Position numbers and translations under genes: made by a program. A stretch of 64,000 nucleotides of DNA, from positions 1,363,001 through 1,427,000 of the forward strand of contig NC_058512.1 in assembly GCF_020382885.2 (NCBI RefSeq), written 5' to 3'. The notes under the pieces were generated by a model that saw only the letters and a program-made list of their open reading frames with translations, had not been told where the DNA came from and ran no database searches. This document shows, piece after piece, positions 20,001 through 36,180 of the stretch (its first letter is position 1; the number at the start of each line of letters is the position of its first letter). This stretch comes from Scatophagus argus. Taxonomy: Eukaryota > Chordata > Actinopteri > Scatophagidae.

Positions 20001-23000
20001 TCACTCGATGTTACGGCAGCTGTCGCCCTCACAGGACTGGAGCTTTATGAGCCGCTGGTTCATCTCCTGCAGGACGGCCGGATCCACCTTCTTCAGGATG
20101 TTCTCCAGCTGGTAGGGGTCCGACGTCAGGTTGTACACCTCCACGAACGACTGTGGGACACAAAGAACAGGCTGAGCTTCACATCACATGTTCTCATGTT
20201 CTCGCAGGTCTGCCGGCGTCAGACGCAGTACCTCGCTGTCTGCAAACTCGCAGTACTGAAGGTTGTTTTTGCCGTCGAGGGTCCTGACGCAGGCGTACGT
20301 GTTGTTGTAGGCGTCTTCGCACACGCAGTCCGGGAAACATTGCTGAGGAGAAACAAGTGTGGATTACATTAAGCCGCTCTGTGCAGGCTGCCGCTTTGTT
20401 TCTACGCCCTCCTGACGGCTGCAGGCATGAAAGCCATAAAAGACTGAGGAATGTTCTTCCCTCCCCGTAAAACACATCTGTTGAAGGCCACAGTTTTACA
20501 GGAACAAAGCGAACCACTGAGCTGCAACGTGCATCACAGGCTTCCTTTGTGGACACCTGATACGCGACCAACGCAGTGGAAGCTTCTGGATGAAACCACT
20601 TTTGTGTGAAGTCTGCATGAAGTTTTAAACTTGTGACATCACTGCGGCTGACAACGATGGACAACCACACGTTTGACGGGTTTATTAAAAACGCTGGTTT
20701 TAGGCTTCTGATGAGTTTTGTGTGTTACTTTCACGGCTTTGCAGAGGCAGACGGTTTGACGTTTAAACCAGTTTGTCCTCTGAGAAATGATAAAGTGACA
20801 ACATTCCTGCATTAAAACGTCTCCAAACAAATGGACCTTCGTCTCATATTCTGCCGAGTCGCGTGCTTTCATCATCCCAAAATGCTTCTGAAATCAGAAA
20901 CCACAAACTGACCACTTCAGCAAAAGAATCTCACTTAAAGGTCCAGACGTCGAAGTACATTTATTGTACTAAAGTACAAATTTGAGGTACTTGTACTTGA
21001 GTCTTGAGGCCACTTTATTCAACATTTTAATTCTGTTTTAGTGCACCTCAGAGGCAAATATTTTTACTCCACTGCAGTAACTTATTCATCCAAAATCTAA
21101 ATCACCTAATAAATAAATAAGATTTGTCATTAGAAATGAAGCTACAAAGCAGTTCTGTTCCGTCTGCATGACGACTGCTTTCACTGTTGGTACAGACGTT
21201 CTGGAGCTTTCAGTCATATCATACGATCTTCATCTGCTGGGGCAGTTTGTTGTGGCAGACGTTCACATTTACATTCCTGTGAGCACCTGAACGTGACGCG
21301 ATGTGTTTGAAAGATCCCGAACTGAAAGTACTTTGTGGTCAGATTCTGCTTGATAAACGACTTTTTAAAAATCAAGCGTCAGAATATTCATTTTAAACGT
21401 ATTACTGTCTTCTGTTGTGACTGATACTCACAGACAGTCCAGGGCCCAGTTTGGGACAAGCAGGGTCTGTCGTGGGCTGCCCCTCTCCGGTGTATTCTAC
21501 GAGGAAAAAGGGCCGTGCAGTCCCATTACGCAGAGATGGAGCCTGACAGTCAGACAGTTTGAGGTTAGTTTTTAAGACTGGGATAAAGACGACATCCAGG
21601 AAAACATCTGAGCATCAGCTGACCATCTGAGCGAGGAAAGACTGCCCGTCCACATTCACAGAGGACACGTTGACACCAGATATGTCCAGTATGGTGGGAG
21701 CCAAGTCAATATTCAACACCGGAGCCTGAAGGGGAACACAAAGACGGAACTGAAACCAAGAGTACAGTCGCATTCCTGCATCTTATAACAGATTTAATCA
21801 GAAGCTCGTTTGTGACCTGCAGCGTCTGGTTTGGTTTGATGCCGGGACCGCGGACCATGAGCGGGACCCTGATGTCAAATTCATACAGCTGCCTCTTGTC
21901 AATGGGCAGAGAGAACTGACCTGTGAGCAGTGAAAAGCGGCGATCAGCTGACAGGAAACACACAGCATTCAGTCACCTGAGGGGGGGCTTGGGCTGGACC
22001 ACGTTCAGACCTGTGTGGTAGCCGTTGTCTGAGGTGTAGAAGATGTAGGTGTTGTCCAGCTCCTTCATACTGTCAAGTTTCTTCACCAGCAGCTCCACCA
22101 TGTCGTCCACAGACAGGAGGGTCTGCCACCTGCAGGACGGGTCACCAAAAGATCCAAAACTATTAATAAATGTAATACAGGTGTGAAAACGCTAAGGCTG
22201 GGAACTTTTCAGTCACTGGCGGTGGATGGCTGTCCCAGCCCAAAGCCGTGTTTTGTTCTTCAAAAACCGTTTAATTCTCTCACTGCGATTCAAATGTAAT
22301 CAACACAAAGCGGCGAACCGACCATCTTAAACTGCCTTCCCCAGAGCCCAAAAGAAAAACGTTCGCAGTCGTACCTTTTCCTGAACGCATTATCCAGGAA
22401 ATCGATGGAGCTGTTCGGCATGGGGTTGACCGGCTGACGCAGCAGCCAGTGTTTGTCCTGAAACACCACGCAAAGACACATTCACCGGAAGGGAAAACTA
22501 AAGGTTAAACAGCTACGAGCGATGTTTGACGTCGACCTGGACCGACCTTCCCTGGTTTGTTAAAGCTGCCGTCTCGAGGGGCTCGAATGTCGGTGAAGTG
22601 TTTTTGGTACTGCGGTGCTGCCGTCCACGGCGAGTGAGGAGCCGGAGGGGACAGCATCAGGAAGAACGGATGCTGAGGACTCCTGTTGTCCAGGAAGTTG
22701 AGAGACCGGTTCGTCTGGAGGGAGGAATAAGCCAAGACTGAATACACCACACAGAAGCTCAAAGAGAAGACCAGCATGTGCTGACTGTGGGTCGTGGACT
22801 CGTGGGAGGATTGTGCATCTGAGAGTCATTAACACATCAGGTTATGTAATAACAAGCGGCCACACGCTGCTAAATACATGTAATTAGATGGGACTAAAGC
22901 TCCAAGACTCACACTGTGTTAAATCAGTCCTCTTAACTGCCAGATTATGAAACCAAGTCCACCAAGTCAAACTCGCTCATTGGAGGTTTCAAGTTTTCAT

Positions 23001-23896
23001 CTCATTTTTTCCCCCACGTGAACAACTTGTTTGTGGTTTATTTGCCTGTCAGCTCTACATTTTATTGAAATATCGATGATCTTAACAGTTTGCATCTTCT
23101 GCTCTGTTGCAGAAACCTCACGGCGCCTTTAAGATTCACCTGCGCAGCATCAGCTTGCTAGCATTTAGCTGAAAACCCGACCGAGTCTAAACGCAGCGTC
23201 ACAGAGCTGCCACAATGGCTTCAGTTCTTCATGTTGTCGTGAACAAGTTCCTCAGTAACGTTATGAGATGCTAAATCAAAGACGTAACCCTTCACAAACA
23301 TTCAAACAACGGATCTGTACGTTCCTGCGGTTCACTCAGCTCTGTACGAGAAGCAGAAAGACTCGTCGGCCACCCGATGAGGGCGACCTGCAGCCTGAAA
23401 CATTTCAGCAAAGTAAAGACTCGGACACAAACTGACTCGTCTGTTTCTTCTACGCCATCCAGTCGTCGATGGTCGACCTTTCACAGTTGCTGACTGGCCA
23501 AAGCAGAGGGCTTACTACGCATTTTATGTTTCTATGACAGCAGCAGGTAATACCAAGACAAGCTGTCTGACGTCCTCCCATAAAGTCTTACATAAATGTC
23601 CCATGAGATGTCCCGCTGCGCGAGACACTGCCGATCACAGGCTCAGGGTGTGGTGATCACGACTTACTATGAGGTCCGTCAGATAGTCGTGCTCGTAACT
23701 GTCGCTGTGTTTCTCCTCTTTGCCGTTGACTGACAGCGTGTAGTTGTAGTACTGCGAGTTGCCCACCTGCGACCACACAGCAAAGCCTGTGACAGCTGAA
23801 CAACTTACAAACACAGCATTCATGTCAAGAGAAACGGGACCCTGCTGCTGCACCAGCTGCATTCAACTGGTACATCCACACAGGGTTGGTGTTACA

Positions 23897-23929
<33 letters not shown>

Positions 23930-26598
23930 ACTCACCAACGCGTGCCACTGGTCCCAGCCAGGTGGAACATGGCCGACGTCTCCTGCATCTTTCTTACCAT
24001 ACTGACAGCAGAGGAAAAGACAGTTAAAAGTGTCAGAACCTCATGAGCAGGAACAACACTTTGACTCTTAGTCGTGGTGCTTTCACTGTCCCTCGTGCGT
24101 CTCAGTGAGCTGTTTTCTCTCTCCTGTTCTGCTGCCAGTGTGTGACCTTCGTCCTCTAAAAGCACTCGGTTTTATGTTGTTTTACAGTTTTATTCTCTTT
24201 GTCTAACAGGAGAAAAGAGCCGATCGTCTGGTTTCACTTCATCTTATGCACAAGGTGACACTCAAGCGGGGTCCCTGTGCTGAGGGGGTGCATACTTCAG
24301 GGCTGGAGCAGGAAGTGTGTTAAAGCACTAGGTAATATCGATGTCAGAGTGTTCGTGACACGTGCTCAGACCTGGTTAAGGTATTTCCCGGCGAAGAACG
24401 TCTGGTACTTCTGTTTGCTGAGGTAGATGGGGAAGGCCCCCGACTCGGGGCCCTTCTGCCACTGGAGGCTGGAGCAGTTCCCCGACAGGGAGTTGTTCCT
24501 CACCGCGTGGTTGTGGGGGTAGCGGCCGGTCAAAATGCTGCTCCTGCTGGGGCAGCACAGCGGCGTGACTGTAAACTTCACAGGAGCAGGAAGCGAGAGC
24601 AGCGACGGACGAGGAGGAAGAGAATAGAGGAAGAGAAGGAGCGACAGAACAGATGATGAAAGAGAAGCGTGACAGGAGAGGAGGATGTGGATCCCATTCA
24701 GTTTCAACATCACAGGTGTGTGCACACTGCAGTAAGAGTACATCAGCAGTACTCGCTGTGCAGTAAAAACTCTACTGTGACTGCGTCAGACTGTTAATGC
24801 TGATGCGTAACTAAATGTGGACACTGGACAGTCTGCCTCAGTATTTCAATGCACCCACGTGAGACGTTTGGAGGGGAAATGACTGCGCCGACGGATCACA
24901 AGACATCTGACGGATCACACGCAGCCTGACCACACGGAGGTCGGCTTAATCTTTAACAGTCTGTCATCTGCCATAAACTCGTTTTATGTTTGTGACGTGG
25001 AATCTTAAATCGAGTGTCCAACACGGTCCAGAACAGGTACCAAGTGAAATACTGCAGTACAAGTACCTACATGCTGTACTTTGTTCACGTGTACTCACAG
25101 CGTTCACAAACGTCGCTCCAGCGTCTCCTATCAAGGCCTTGGCTTTCTTCATGGGGCTCTGCAGGACAGGAACAAACGTGAAAAGTGATCAAAGTGAGGC
25201 CAGAGAGAAGCCGAAGCACCTGACAGGAAGTACTGACTGTTTTACGATTGATCTCCTGTCGTTCAGTCGAGATCTGATTGGTGATTGATTGACGGGCAAA
25301 GAATCATTCGAGTCGGTGGAGTCCGGTGCCGTCACATACGCTGCTGTCTGCTGGGGCAGCTGCCCGAGGCTGAGAAACACTAACAGACTCAACAGCATCA
25401 CGAGGAAGGCCACCATGTTGTGGGACAGGAACTGGACTCCCTGACGGTGGTGTCTGAGAAGACGATGTTGTCCAAAATAAGGACGATACTGGACTTTCCC
25501 TCTCACCCACGATGCACAACAGAGCGACACAGGAAATCATTCCTGCCTGTCGCCATCAAACTGTTAAAGTCAGCACTGTGACGGACACACTCACTTTATA
25601 TATACAATGTGTATAAGTACACATGTAAATACCTGTAGTTTAGACTTATTCTTAGTCTTAGTTTTTTATCCTATTTTATATCTTTCACTTTCTTTTCTTG
25701 GTTGGGAAAACTGCAAGTGCAAAGTCTGTACGATAAAGAATTTCCCCTCGGGGATAAATAAAGGAATTCTGATTACTAATTCTGACAGTCAATTCATTGT
25801 TTCAGTCCAACGTCCAGCTGCTCTTTAACGAGGGTTAACTGGAAATCTTCTGGCTGCTGGTTGGACAAAAGTGTCTCCTTGCAGACGTCCCTTTTCATCG
25901 TTTTCTGACAGATCACACAAACCATCAGCCAGTCGACGAAACAATACTGAGACTGATCGTCGATTAGTCGTCGGTTTGTGCCTCTGACGAGTGTGTGACG
26001 ACGAACATCAGCAGAAAACAGCAGCTGGGCTCCAGTCCAAAATAAAAAGAAAATTTACGGCCTTGTAAGAAAAAGAAAAGGAGCAAATCCTCACAAAGCG
26101 CCACAGGAGTTTTATTGTTCCTGCGTGACATCAGGACTAAAAAATGCACTTTTTCCTGTTTACGTTCTCGTGTTTTACCTTGTTGCATTTCACTAAAATA
26201 ACTTTTACAGGTGGCCTCCGTTTCAGATTTCTGCACATTAAAACAGGACGGAGACGAGCAGACACTCGACGCGTGTGGCGACTCGATTCCTCCGGACTCC
26301 TTAAGCTTTTACGCTGAAAGGGAAGCCGCTCGTTACGGCTGTTCTCACTTTTATTTCCTCTTCGTGTTTTGTTCTGATCCTGAACAATCTGCACATGAAT
26401 TTTCTGTCCAGGTGTTCAACATCGACTCACCATCCCCCCCAGCTGAACATCCTGGTCGTCGGATACGATCAGGATGATGTTGCTCGGCTTGGCGCGAGGC
26501 TCCGCACACCTGACGCAGCAGGTGAGCAGCGCGAGGAGCGCGAGGGCCGCTGGGTGTCCTCTCCGCCGGGTTCCGGATCCGCTCATTAGACCTGCCAT
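20001..26598 (-). CDS. gns: N-acetylglucosamine-6-sulfatase (gns), complete
   Basis: Lysosomal enzyme that removes 6-O-sulfate from N-acetylglucosamine in heparan and keratan sulfate. Coding exons: 26431-26598, 25099-25158, 24372-24575, 23936-24001, 23668-23766, 22547-22714, 22375-22457, 22011-22129, 21817-21920, 21624-21725, 21432-21542, 20232-20342, 20001-20150; 1545 bp, 514 residues. A signal peptide (Arg-rich start then [12 protein letters not shown]) precedes the metal-binding SDDQD. The sulfatase signature [18 protein letters not shown] supplies the Cys converted to formylglycine (about residue 83). Also seen: [56 protein letters not shown] and NNLQYCEF. The protein stops at CRNIE, about 30-40 residues before the usual family end. 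Exon 3 uses acceptor gtgaag at 24576, chosen because it keeps frame and alignment. The start at 26598 gives the best signal peptide; an in-frame ATG four codons later is possible. Confidence 0.94.
23901..23929. repeat. GT microsatellite in a gns intron
   Basis: Pure (GT)n, immediately next to the donor of exon 23936-24001; on the gene strand it is a CA tract just inside the intron. Confidence 0.95.
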
Positions 26599-26788
26599 CG
26601 GACCTCCACAGCCCCGGGTGGAGTTCGGTTTCGTTTCCTGCTCAGACGGGAGGACGGGCTGTTTGAATGAGTGTGCGCAGGCCGGACAAACACACACACA
26701 AACACACCGAGAGCTTCAAAGTTTGAGGAAGTGGAGTCGAGTGCTGGGGGTCATATGATCAGACGGAGAGTGGGAGGAGTGACGCCTG

Positions 26789-26789
<1 letters not shown>

Positions 26790-26832
<43 letters not shown>
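26790..26832. repeat. CA microsatellite upstream of gns
   Basis: Pure (CA)n about 190 bp upstream of the gns start codon. Confidence 0.95.
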
Positions 26833-26834
<2 letters not shown>

Positions 26835-28267
26835 TACGACATTTAACACACATGACGCTGACCCCACCTGCCTGAGTGGAAACCAAACTGCTGAGAACAG
26901 AATAACAGACACACCCGCCATTATATTATGTTATATTATATTATATTATATTACATTATATTGTTAGATTAGATCTTGCATTTCCCTCTGGATCAATAAA
27001 GTATCTTTCTATCTATCTAGATTATAGAAATCCGACATGAGAGTGTGTGAGTGTCTTCTCATGTGACTCACACCAGCAAAGTGAACGTCTGCATTTCCCG
27101 GGAGGTCAAACCTTTGACCCCGAGTCGTAAAGAGGAAGCTTCCACGTTAGCAGCACGGTGAGCACAGTGCAAAAGCAAAACATGAACTAAAAACACTGAG
27201 GAGCAATCAATAAACACAGGATGTGAGTGTGACACCTTGCACACTGATAACGGTGTGAGAGGACTCACCACAGCTGGTTGGTTTCTCCGTGCTGATGATG
27301 GTCACGCTCAGGTGTTGTTCAGGCAGGTGGCGTTCAGCACCAAGAGGCGCGCCTGACCTGCTGCTTGTCAGACCGTGAAATGAGCTGCCAGCTGAAGGTG
27401 TTCTGCTCACCATCCTCATCATCTGCGCTGTGCTGGGCTCAGCGGGGATCAAACAGCTCCATCACCAACACGATCCACCACATTCAGCTGGAAATTAGAT
27501 TGGACTCAAGTCACATTTTGGTACTCGAATATTTCTGCTCTGTTCCACTGCACTGATGTGACAGCTTTAGATACTTTACATACAGATGCAACATTTTACA
27601 TTGATAACAGATAACAAACGAATACAATCCGCTGGTCAAACTTAAGCCAGTTGACATGAGATAATATATTAAAATTATGAGGTAAAAAGATTATGAAATG
27701 GAAAATCAAAATAACGTAATATAAGCCAGTAAGTTTAAAGGAGCTGAGTGTAATACATTTTGATTTTGGAGACAGGAGATCAAAAATTCATGGGACAAAT
27801 ACTAAATAGTCAGAATGATGATATACCACATTGAAATTAGGAGACACGTAATTTAAATTAAAGGATTTAAGTCAAAACTATCATTCTGACCATCTCGTAA
27901 CTTTTTTTGTTTTTTCGTGTTATGTTTCCAGTCGGAACTATTTTGGTGATGCGCACAGAGAGCCGGTAAAGCAAAACAGCTGCATCCGGTTTCTCTGCTA
28001 GACAGAAGTTTTGCTGCTGGAAGTGGTTTTCTCCCCGCTAACCTACATCACAAAGTGGATTCCGTTCCGTGAGACACATTCACTCAACTACGTCGTAGTA
28101 CTTTATGAGTAGAAATTACTACTTTAATGTACAAAGCTTTAACAGAGTAAGCTAGCAACAAAGATCGGATGGATGACAGGAGTGAAAAGAGCTAATGTCA
28201 GATTTTCGTTTCTTGTGCAAGTCGTGGGGATGATGGTTTAACGTCTTACTGAAGCACAGAGTCGAAC
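26833..28267. promoter_or_regulatory. Head-to-head intergenic region gns-polm
   Basis: The start codons of gns and polm face away from each other across 1.67 kb. No gene is seen. Apart from the simple repeats at the left, the DNA is AT-rich at 27540-27950. No clear TATA box or CpG cluster was found next to either start. Confidence 0.4.
26919..27022. repeat. ATTAT simple repeat followed by a retroelement-tail-like sequence
   Basis: Repeated TTATA units (26919-26961) are followed by TTTCCCTCTGGATCAATAAA and a TCTATCTATC run. The same tail type (TTTCCCCTCGGGGATAAATA) occurs at 25740-25762. Such tails are typical of 3' ends of fish non-LTR elements; no element body is visible. Confidence 0.55.
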
Positions 28268-31704
<3,437 letters not shown>

Positions 31705-31946
31705 CGCGCTCCTACAGGAGGGTGAAGCGAGTCAGGAGGAGGGCTGACGTAGACACGAGGACGAGCCGCGTTGGCCCGTTGTTTCAGGTACAGAGGAGAC
31801 GCCGAAAGCCGGCGGGACAGATCTGAATGAGGACGGCTTACAAACAGCAACAGGAGTGTCAAGACGAGCAGCCTGGTTTGTCCTCAGCAGACTTTGTGAC
31901 GGGATTAAATCTGCTCTGAGATCAGATGAACATGTTCATCAACAAA

Positions 31947-31952
31947 AATAAA
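31947..31952 (+). terminator. Polyadenylation signal of polm
   Basis: AATAAA about 245 bp after the polm stop codon. Confidence 0.65.
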
Positions 31953-33267
31953 ACAGAATTTAAATGGTGAAATGGTTTGTTTCTGTATCCGGCTCGTCTC
32001 GCTTCAGGTCATTTCCCCTCTCACACACACACACTCACACACACACACACACTCACACACACACACCTGTGCTCCACTGACCTGAATCCTGCAACGTCCT
32101 CGTCGTCTTATCTGTGAAACAAAACCACACAGACACAAACACAGCGTGAGACACAACGACTTGTGCTTTACTGGAGTCTGTAATACGACTGAAGTACACG
32201 TCACAGGTACAGTAAATATTATGTAGTGACAAGTACGGTATTCCCCCTGAGATGTAATACTAGTAGAGAGTGGCGCTAAAGTACAGTACTTAAGTATATG
32301 TACTATGTGTGTGTGTGTGTGTTCCTCTTCCTAACAGCCTCATTAACCTCTAAATACCAGTTAAACATCAAAGGCCGTGTCAGGCCTCACACCTCGGCCT
32401 CCTCTCACATCCTCTCTGACGTCCAGACTCCTCCTTCTCCTTCTCCTTCTGCTTCGTGTAGGGACAAAACCAAAAAGTTTGGCTTTTCCCACGTCAGGCA
32501 GGCGAGCCGTGTGAAATGAAACCACGAGACTCTGCTCAGAGTAAGAGACGCCGCAGGGAGGGAGAGCCGAGTTTGATTTGATGTTCCTGCGTCTCCGTTG
32601 ACACGTCGCTGTTTTTGACACCGAAAGTGTGAACCAAAAGTTCCTGAGGGCCGAGGAGACTTTGAGTCTGTCCCGCTGTGAGGACAGTTTGTGTAAATGT
32701 AAATGTACTGCGCTGTGGATGAAGGACTTTCTCCTCCCTGTGGAAAGCTTATGACGTCTGTGTGGAGGAAACACTCCATTACACGTCGAGGTCCCGCTTT
32801 AAGGAGCTGATTTGGTGCTTTTAGCTTTAAAATACGAGACACATAATTTAAAACAAAACAAACCTAAATCTAATCTTCTGCAGGTTTTGGAGCTGCAGAT
32901 GCGTCAGGACTCTCAGGTCCCTCAGAAGCCTCAGCAGACTGTCCACTAACCTAAACTGTTTCACACTCTTTACAAAATGCTTTTCTCCCATCAGTAACCC
33001 GTGAAACAAAGCTCTGTTTTCCCCCGTTGCTGTCAACTTCTAATGCACCACAGACAAAAGCGGCTTCACCTCCGCTGACGCGAGGACTGAGTTTGTGTTT
33101 TAGCATTTGAGTGAACTGGCCCTTTAAAGTCGTGCGTTTACGTCTAACTGCTGTTTGTGTTGACGTCCGTTTTCGTCTGACACGACAGACTCGGCATAAG
33201 CTGCTTTAATCTGAAAGAAACCAACATGTGAACGCACTGCAGTAAAACAGAGCAATGCTGACCGCAC

Positions 33268-33269
<2 letters not shown>

Positions 33270-33301
<32 letters not shown>
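33270..33301. repeat. GT microsatellite
   Basis: Pure (GT)n next to the GC-rich island at 33310-33500. Confidence 0.95.
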
Positions 33302-33303
<2 letters not shown>

Positions 33304-34272
33304 CCGTGATGAGGGGGTCATTGATCCTCCTTGGCCCCAGTCCCGGCCTGCTGCTGTCTGGGGGCCAGCGGTCTCCTGCTGGGCCCCCCTTTGATTGGCT
33401 CCATTCAGACCCTTTCATCTCTAATGGGCCTGTTTGCTGCTCTGTTATGGACACAAACACACCTCGGCCCCGCCCCCGGGCTGACAGGAGACCAGAGGCA
33501 GACACACACTCGTCCCGACCTGGTGGGGCTCAGATCTCTGCTCTCGCCGTCTCTTTGTCGGGTTTTCAGATAAAAACCTTTGGTGTGATCAGCATTTGTC
33601 ACCAAATGTGTAGTTTCATTAAAGTGAAAGACTGCAGGTTTGAAGCAAAGAGGAGGAAGCAGAGTACTTGTTGGGGGACTATTTTCAGCCGTGGATGGAT
33701 CCACATTTGGTGCAGTTACTGTAAACCATATTAGAGTCTTCTTCAGACTACCTGCTTTATTTTTATTTTACTTAGATTAAATGTCTTCAACACGGGGGAG
33801 TAATGCTCACAGCACACGTTGATCCAACAGCAGAGCCTCACAAAATTAAAACGGCCAAAAAACATCAGTCGACCCCTTCGGTAATTTATATAATTTGTAC
33901 TGCACCTAAATAAACACGATTCAGGTGGAAAACAGCAGGTTTTCAATGAAGGCCGCTCTTCTTCTCCGTGTCACATCAGGTTTGTGGTTATTATCTTGGG
34001 TCTTGAAATTAAATTCACATGTCTGATACACTGAACAAAATGATTACATTTTAACAAAAGGGCAGTTAAGCTCAGGAGATCAGCAGATGAAGATGAAGAT
34101 GAAGGTGAAGCGAGTGTGTTTGTGCTGCTGAATGGACTCCTCATGCAGATGAAGGCGCTGATGACGCCCAATAATCATTGATCTCCACGGCCGGCAGGCT
34201 CCAGCAGTCGCCCGCCCCGTCTGTAACACAGTCAGTTAAGGCCTCTTCCCCTGTCCCATTGATCCCTATCAG

Positions 34273-34304
34273 CCCCATCAAAGGCTCCCGGGGCTTTGAT
34301 GGGG
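34273..34304. promoter_or_regulatory. Inverted pair of TCF/LEF-like sites
   Basis: CCCCATCAAAG (34273-34283) and its perfect reverse complement CTTTGATGGGG (34294-34304) are separated by 10 bp, GCTCCCGGGG. Both match the TCF/LEF core CTTTGAT. A related CATCAAAC lies at about 34350. The site is 3.3 kb upstream of the ved start codon. Function is inferred from the motif only. Confidence 0.4.
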
Positions 34305-34710
34305 CCAGCGGGACTGGTCCCGGTGGACGAGCAGGCGCTGCGACTCCCCTCATCAAACGGGGGACAGAGGAGGACGGAGGGGTGGGGGGTCAGGCATGTC
34401 TTTACGCTGGGAGATTTACATTTCTGCCACAATCTGCAGCACCTGAAGCTTCGCTGGTCAAATCCCAGAGACTCAGAAGTGTCACGTCTCACCTGACAGA
34501 TTTCAAAAGAACCTTAACGTACCTGCACACAGCAGCAGCATTCATGCAGAACCGCAGCCAGTGGGAACCAGAACAACAATGTGTTAAGTTTAGCAGTGAG
34601 GGACGCGTCCCCCCCAGTTTACATGATAGTTACTGCCCTGTCAGTCACTGCTGGGTGGGTTCATTTACAACAAAACATATTTTATAAACACCTCAAATGT
34701 TTGTGTGTGG

Positions 34711-34865
34711 CTCTCTCCTCCTCTCCTCCTCTCCTCTCCTCTCCTCCTCTCCTCCTCTCCTCCTCTCCTCTCCTCTCCTCCTCTCCTCCTCTCCTATCCT
34801 CCCCTCTCCCCTCCTCCCCTCCTCTCCTCTCCTATCCTCCCCTCTCCCCTCCTCTCCTCTCTCTC
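34711..34865. repeat. CTCCT polypyrimidine tract
   Basis: About 155 bp of almost pure C/T on the plus strand, built from CTCCT and CTCCTCTC units. It produces three overlapping Ser/Leu/Pro-rich open frames that are not genes. Confidence 0.95.
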
Positions 34866-34983
34866 TGGAGTCTTATTATCTCATCAATGGAGCCGCTCCG
34901 TGATTGACTCGATTAATCGTTTAAACCCGCGCGGTTTGGCTCGCTCACATTTGCACACAGAAGGGCGGCCGGCTGGCTCCGTG

Positions 34984-35020
34984 TCCTCCTCCTCCTCCTC
35001 CTCCTCCTCTTCCTCCTCCT
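34984..35020. repeat. TCC trinucleotide repeat
   Basis: (TCC)n with one TCT interruption. Confidence 0.9.
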
Positions 35021-35739
35021 GCTCAGAGGGTCGGTGCAGCGCGGGAGGAAGAGGAGGATCCTCATCATCCTCAGCTCGTTATCAGTCACTTAACTGTTCA
35101 GTTCAGCCCTGAACGACGCATGAAGCTTTAAGGCGCCACTTGACAATCAGTTTCCGTCATGTGAGAGTCGCTGCCTCTCAGGTGGAACTTTAAGTACTCA
35201 AACGGTGTACTTAAACACGCCGTTCAGGTACTTTACATTATAGTAGTTATGGGTTATTTTAAATACAAACAAACGTGTTCATTTCCATGAATTAACAAAA
35301 TGTTTTGATTGTTGCTGTACTGTGCAAAATGCAACAGAGTTACTAGGAGTAGTAGTAGTACTAGTTCTGGTTGGTATATTGAAGTTTAAAAACTGCACAC
35401 AGCTTAATTAAATAATGAGATAAATATCCATCCTGCATCCTGAGTTCACAGACGGAGACAAGAGCAGAATTACTGACCGTTCAGGCCACAGACGAGCCGT
35501 GAGACGTTCACGTTACACCAAAAGCAGCCAATCCTTCAGTCGTGAGGAATCGAAACATTTTATTTTATATTAGTTTAACTTTCAGTCTGTTTTCACATGC
35601 TGATAAAACGTCAGCTGAGGGTTTTTATACACAAAAATAAAACTACAACACAGTTGGTTTACATGTGAGCTGACTTTATTCCAAATTGTTTTTGTGCTTT
35701 TCAGGGTGAATAATTCACATTATTTTGGTACAACAAATA

Positions 35740-36110
35740 CAATACAAGTGAAGTAAGTACGTTTACTGTAACAGTTTGAATGCAGCAAGTTTGATTTGTG
35801 GCAGAAAACTTTTACTCTGCTGTATTTGTACTTTTACTTCAGTAAAGGATGTGAATACTCCCTCCACCACAAGTTCATAGTAATCCTGTGGTACTTTGTC
35901 CCAAACGGTTTCCCCTTTTACACAAGCCTGTGTACTTTGCTCGAGTATTTTAACTTGCACTTGTACTGCACTACATTCATTTTAGCTGTGGCAGAGTATT
36001 TTGAAGTTGTGGTACTGGTACTTTTACTGAAGAAGAGGATTTGTGTACTTTCCCCATCACTCCTTACTGGTCTGATGAGAGTAGTCTGAGTAATAAAGTA
36101 CTTCAGATGT
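35740..36110. repeat. AGTACTT-type dispersed repeat, long copy
   Basis: Dense with GTACTTTTACT, AGTATTTTAACTTGCACTTG and GTACTTT units. Similar blocks are at about 12015-12100, 20953-21080, 28560-28630, 32205-32310, 36575-36930, 37825-38130, 39930-40060, 40880-41240, 53150-53290 and 55090-55290. The blocks lack coding capacity and clear ends, so only the family resemblance is claimed. Confidence 0.65.
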
Positions 36111-36180
36111 GTGTTTTTGTGTGCTTACTGATGTGAGATGAGTGAATGTGACTCTCGTCACACTTCAGACAGTCGGCCTT

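Noticed and set aside
24556-24575. Acceptor ttacag at about 24568 as the start of gns exon 3
   Set aside because: It would put the formylglycine motif out of frame after exon 2; the acceptor gtgaag eight bases upstream keeps phase and family alignment.
26745-26760. GTCATATGATC as a lysosomal CLEAR (TFEB) element before gns
   Set aside because: It lacks the CACGTG core of the CLEAR consensus and shares only the outer bases.
34697-35112. Ser/Leu/Pro-rich open frames on the plus strand
   Set aside because: Direct translation of the CTCCT and TCC simple repeats in all frames.
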